In this document: positions 61,144 to 64,000 of the stretch, piece after piece | Layout: the number at the start of each line of letters is the position of its first letter | How positions within the stretch are numbered: position 1 is the stretch's first letter | NCBI RefSeq assembly: GCF_002368415.1 | Contig: NZ_AP018290.1 | Location: 9,415,717 to 9,479,716 of the forward strand | DNA length: 64,000 nt | Origin: Calothrix sp. NIES-4105 | GTDB taxonomy: Bacteria > Cyanobacteriota > Cyanobacteriia > Cyanobacteriales > Nostocaceae | Direction: 5' to 3' | Notes under the pieces: model-generated | What the model was told of the DNA's origin: nothing | The model's database searches: none | Seen by the model: the letters and a program-made list of their open reading frames with translations, nothing else | Translations under genes and position numbers: made by a program

Positions 61144-62184
61144 ATGATTAATAAAAAAACTAATAAAAAAAAGCGCGCGGATAATGATTCACCTTGGAAA
61201 GAAATTATCGAAACATATTTTGCCCAAGCAATGATGTTTTTCTTCCCTGAAACCGCGAGTATTATAGACTGGAGTCGAAAATATGAGTTTTTAGATAAGG
61301 AGTTCCAACAAATTTCTCGTAAAGCAAAACAAGGCAAACGATATGCTGATAAATTAGTCAAAGTATGGGGGCATAAAGGGGAGGAATTGTGGTTATTAAT
61401 ACATATAGAGATTCAAGCCAATCCTGAGAAAGGCTTTGAAATACGTATGTTCACCTATAATTTCCGAATTTTTGATAAGTTTGGGAAACCAGCAATTAGC
61501 TTGGCGATTTTATGCGATAACAGTAAAGACTGGCGCCCAAAGGGTTTCAGTTTTACTTACCCAGGTACAAGTCTGGATTTTCAATTCGGAAGCAATAAGC
61601 TTTTAGATTACAAGGATAAGTGGGTTTCCCTCGAAGCGAGTGATAACGTGTTTGCTCACGTGGTAATGGCACACCTGAAAATGCAGGAAACACAAAGGAA
61701 GCCCAAGCAACGAAAAGAGTCGAAATTTAGTTTGATACGCAGGCTGTACGAAAAAGGACTTGACGAACAGGATATTCGTAATCTATATCGATTTATAGAT
61801 TGGGTTATGATCTTACCAGAAAGACTGGAAAACGAATTTTGGAAAGAGTTAAAACAATTTGAGGAGGATACTACAATGCCTTATCTTACCACAGGTGAAC
61901 GGATTGGTTACAGGCTTGGCAGAGAGGAAGGGCTACAGGAAGGACGAGAGGAAGGGCTACAGGAAGGACGAGAGGAAGGGCTACAGGAAGGACGAGAGGA
62001 AGGGCGCCAAGAAGGAAAGCAAGGGCTGATTTTACGCTTACTGTCACGACGATTTGGACAATTATCGTCTCAAGTACGCGCGCGTGTTGAGTCTATGAAT
62101 TCAACTCAGTTAGAAGCGCTTGGCGAAGCGTTGTTAGATTTTACTGGTATTGATGATTTAAACAACTGGTTCCAAGAACATTAA
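61144..62184 (+). CDS. DUF4351/Rpn-like PD-(D/E)XK family protein
   Basis: The ATG at 61144 with AGGAAAT upstream is preferred to an in-frame TTG 63 bases earlier. The product is about 346 residues. The N-terminal nuclease-like part (DSPWKEIIETYFAQAMMFFF; YADKLVKVWG; ELWLLIHIEIQANPEKGFE) has Asp and E-x-Q typical of this group. A Gly/Glu/Arg linker has four GLQEGREE-type 8-residue repeats. The end is DUF4351 (ILRLLSRRFGQLSSQVRARV; LEALGEALLDFTGIDDLNNW). Such genes are abundant in cyanobacteria and linked to recombination. Confidence 0.88.
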   Translation: MINKKTNKKKRADNDSPWKEIIETYFAQAMMFFFPETASIIDWSRKYEFLDKEFQQISRKAKQGKRYADKLVKVWGHKGEELWLLIHIEIQANPEKGFEIRMFTYNFRIFDKFGKPAISLAILCDNSKDWRPKGFSFTYPGTSLDFQFGSNKLLDYKDKWVSLEASDNVFAHVVMAHLKMQETQRKPKQRKESKFSLIRRLYEKGLDEQDIRNLYRFIDWVMILPERLENEFWKELKQFEEDTTMPYLTTGERIGYRLGREEGLQEGREEGLQEGREEGLQEGREEGRQEGKQGLILRLLSRRFGQLSSQVRARVESMNSTQLEALGEALLDFTGIDDLNNWFQEH

Positions 62185-62219
62185 ACAATAATTTTGTATT
62201 AGTGCGGGTTTAGAGCAAA

Positions 62220-62316
62220 TACTGTAAAGGTTACAGATTCTCCTAACCCTACTGCTCAAAAATTTTTATTAGAAGGATTGGAAAAAGAGTTTTGGAAAAA
62301 ATTAAAACAGTTTTAA
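62220..62316 (+). pseudogene. Fragment of a second DUF4351/Rpn-like gene
   Basis: The frame ending at TAA 62314 reads TAQKFLLEGLEKEFWKKLKQ and F-stop, matching RLENEFWKELKQFEED in the adjacent gene. It is a short relic of a related copy. Confidence 0.6.
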
Positions 62317-62350
62317 GAGGAATAGGCTATATCTAGTTAAAGAAAAAGCA

Positions 62351-62737
62351 CTATTCAATCTCCAGCCCAGCTTCTTCGTAATATTCCTTCATGTCAGGAA
62401 TGTACCACCCCTCGTCATCGCAAATAGTCATTACACCAAGGATGTACTCGTTAATACTAATCTGTGGAACACCGATGTCCCATTGAGCTTCAATGTCTCC
62501 TCGAAGCATTCCCATCAAAATGTAGGTGCGCTCCTCGCCTTCGGGTATATCAGGATCGTGGCTGAGGGTTATCTGCAACCCAAGGCAGGATGCCTCGATC
62601 CCCTCACCACTGTCGAACATGTGATCAAACGAGGGTTCAAAATTACAACCAAGGATGCTTCCTACTCTCTCTCCCAAATCTGACAGCGTGGCACGGGATT
62701 TTAATCGAACTTGGAATGTGACTTGTGGGTAGTTCAT
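62351..62737 (-). CDS. Probable immunity protein for the nucleotidyltransferase toxin
   Basis: The 128-residue acidic protein (MNYPQVTFQVRLKSRATLSD; GIEASCLGLQITLSHDPDIP; EYILGVMTICDDEGWYIPDM) is of unrecognised family. It begins 17 bp after the stop of the toxin gene on the same strand and is very acidic, as immunity proteins often are. The assignment rests on position and size. Confidence 0.6.
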   Translation of the reverse strand: MNYPQVTFQVRLKSRATLSDLGERVGSILGCNFEPSFDHMFDSGEGIEASCLGLQITLSHDPDIPEGEERTYILMGMLRGDIEAQWDIGVPQISINEYILGVMTICDDEGWYIPDMKEYYEEAGLEIE

Positions 62738-62753
62738 GTTAGATTTTTCTCTC

Positions 62754-64000
62754 TTACTTCTTAGGTGGTTTAACTTCTAACGGGTTGCCCCACTCTCCCG
62801 GAAATCTCAGCTCTTCCATTGCTTTTTGATCTCTCTTTACCGTGCCTGCTGCGTTCTTGCGCGAACGAATAAGAACGTTGAATTTCCACTCAGTAGGAGG
62901 CACATCTCGGTTGCCTGATATCTTGGCTAAAACTATCCTCATCTCTCCAATAATAGCATTCACCTGGTCGTGCTTTGAACCTGCAATTTGCCCGCGCGCT
63001 GCTGCGTTGGGGTCTTTTTTAACTGCTTCTTTAAATAACTTCTCACTGACTACATATGCATCGATATCAAAGTCAGTTGGGTTGAATAGAAGACGCTGAC
63101 CCGTCTTGTCAACTTTGTTCGGACCTTTAATACCAGAAGCAAGGCTGCCGCGAATTTTTACTTCGGCATCGGTATCCAGTGCTTGGAAGCGAGGGACGAA
63201 TGCTTGCATTGCGTCATGCACTTCTTTCTGCTTATCAGTCCAAGCCTGTAGCCATTTTTCATTGTTCACCTCAGATAGGGGCAGGTCTGGCTCCTTCTTA
63301 ACCGTTTTTTGATTACCATCTTTGGGATTATTTTCGTGCCCTGTTGCTGTTGGTTGATTTTTTCCAGCATTTGTACTGGAACCAGCAACAGCTTTTGTTC
63401 CTTCACTACTAACAGCAGCTTTCGTACCTTCACTATTTCCAGCATTTGTACTGGAACCAGCAGCTATTGCCGCCCAAGTCGATTTACTATTTCCAGCATT
63501 TGTACTCGAACCAGCAACAGCTTTTGTTCCTTCACTACTACTAACAGCAGCATTCGTACCTTTACTATTTCCAGCATTTGTACTCGAACCAGCAACAGCT
63601 TTTGTTTCTTCACTACTGCTGGCAGCAGCTGTTGTACCTTTACTATTTCCAGCATTTGTACTGGAACCAGCAACAGCTTTTTTACCTCTCCTACCACCTG
63701 TACGCTGAATTGTATAAGTATCTTGAGTTGGTACAGAGCTTGAGGATGTGTCAGGTGTAACCATATGCGTTGCCGTTTGCACCTCTGAATCCGCTTCTTG
63801 CTCTTCTTCACCTGGTTCATTCACCGTGAGTTTTGCCTGTGGACGCATTGATATTCGGCTAATATCGTGTCCTATAGAAGGTTGCAAAGAATGCTGATTT
63901 GCTGATGCTGGCTCAGTATCTGTTTGTATACCAAATCCGCGCGTTGGATTTTCCAGCGTTGGAGATGTGGGTGAGGTTAATGATAAGCTCGCCAAATTCG
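62754..64000 (-). CDS. eCIS effector with nucleotidyltransferase-like toxin tip (partial, start beyond window)
   Basis: The frame is open to the window end; a TTG at 63995 is unlikely to be the true start because homologous leaders have about 20 more residues. Visible parts: leader-like NPTRGFGIQ and [16 protein letters not shown] with EQEAD; a low-complexity linker of about six [15 protein letters not shown]-type units; and a C-terminal domain (about 250-413). The domain carries [12 protein letters not shown] and [13 protein letters not shown], the GS...DxD pattern of polymerase-beta-type nucleotidyltransferases, plus [12 protein letters not shown] infer a toxin that modifies a nucleotide or tRNA. 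A small acidic partner gene follows 17 bp downstream. Confidence 0.72.
   Translation of the reverse strand, partial: NLASLSLTSPTSPTLENPTRGFGIQTDTEPASANQHSLQPSIGHDISRISMRPQAKLTVNEPGEEEQEADSEVQTATHMVTPDTSSSSVPTQDTYTIQRTGGRRGKKAVAGSSTNAGNSKGTTAAASSSEETKAVAGSSTNAGNSKGTNAAVSSSEGTKAVAGSSTNAGNSKSTWAAIAAGSSTNAGNSEGTKAAVSSEGTKAVAGSSTNAGKNQPTATGHENNPKDGNQKTVKKEPDLPLSEVNNEKWLQAWTDKQKEVHDAMQAFVPRFQALDTDAEVKIRGSLASGIKGPNKVDKTGQRLLFNPTDFDIDAYVVSEKLFKEAVKKDPNAAARGQIAGSKHDQVNAIIGEMRIVLAKISGNRDVPPTEWKFNVLIRSRKNAAGTVKRDQKAMEELRFPGEWGNPLEVKPPKK

Noticed and set aside
63309-63743. Plus-strand frame with [14 protein letters not shown]-type repeats
   Set aside because: Shadow of the AGSSTNAG linker repeats of the nucleotidyltransferase effector.

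Overview
The window is about 38-40% GC and looks like the chromosome of a filamentous (Nostocales-type) cyanobacterium. Support comes from a PEP-CTERM GDSL esterase, CHASE2-Ser/Thr kinase architecture, a CYP120-like P450, DUF4351/Rpn-like genes, heptamer tandem repeats (CTCAGCA type) and dispersed palindromes of the kind common in that group. The usual cyanobacterial HIP1 octamer GCGATCGC was not seen; GGCGCC is strikingly over-represented instead. The exact species cannot be fixed from this sequence.

Positions 1-37.4 kb hold a cyanobacterial contractile injection system (eCIS/tCIS type) in two blocks around a regulatory centre. The minus-strand block (17.9 kb down to 1) reads DUF4255 cap protein, sheath, two tube proteins, two tail-assembly-like proteins, a 50-aa DUF6760-like protein, an FHA protein ending in a methylglyoxal-synthase fold, a CHASE2 Ser/Thr kinase, membrane-anchored WD40 and Ig-like proteins, then (after a DUF4351/Rpn-like gene and endonuclease V) an FHA-zinc ribbon protein and an FHA-flavoprotein. 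The plus-strand block (18.3-37.4 kb) reads histidine kinase, response regulator, pseudokinase-PBP protein, FHA protein, (GDSL esterase, opposite strand), small protein, third tube protein, a 1.4-kaa repeat protein with a tape-measure C-terminal motif, CIS-tube adaptor, VgrG/gpD spike, gp25, baseplate J, tail protein I and a DUF4159 protein. Kinase, pseudokinase and four FHA proteins suggest the particle is wired to threonine-phosphorylation signalling, comparable in logic to PpkA-Fha control of type VI secretion.

Positions 37.4-64 kb are an effector and immunity island. Four genes share an N-terminal leader (PTRGFG, then [16 protein letters not shown], then YEQEAD); three of them also share about 105 bp of upstream DNA. 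Cargo includes a 1,991-aa DUF4157 protein ending in a nuclease-like domain with a SUKH immunity gene next to it, a nucleotidyltransferase-fold toxin with a small partner gene, an SH3/helical effector followed by a YbjN-like (chaperone-fold) gene, and several orphan toxin tips with probable immunity genes. Between them lie many gene scraps: truncated leaders, internally deleted YbjN-family copies, and remnants of AlkB, a PIN protein and probably the eCIS AAA+ ATPase. This points to repeated recombination that swaps effector tips.

A P450 gene at 38.0-39.4 kb carries a one-base frameshift. Three DUF4351/Rpn-like genes are scattered through the window. No rRNA, tRNA, CRISPR array or complete insertion sequence was seen.
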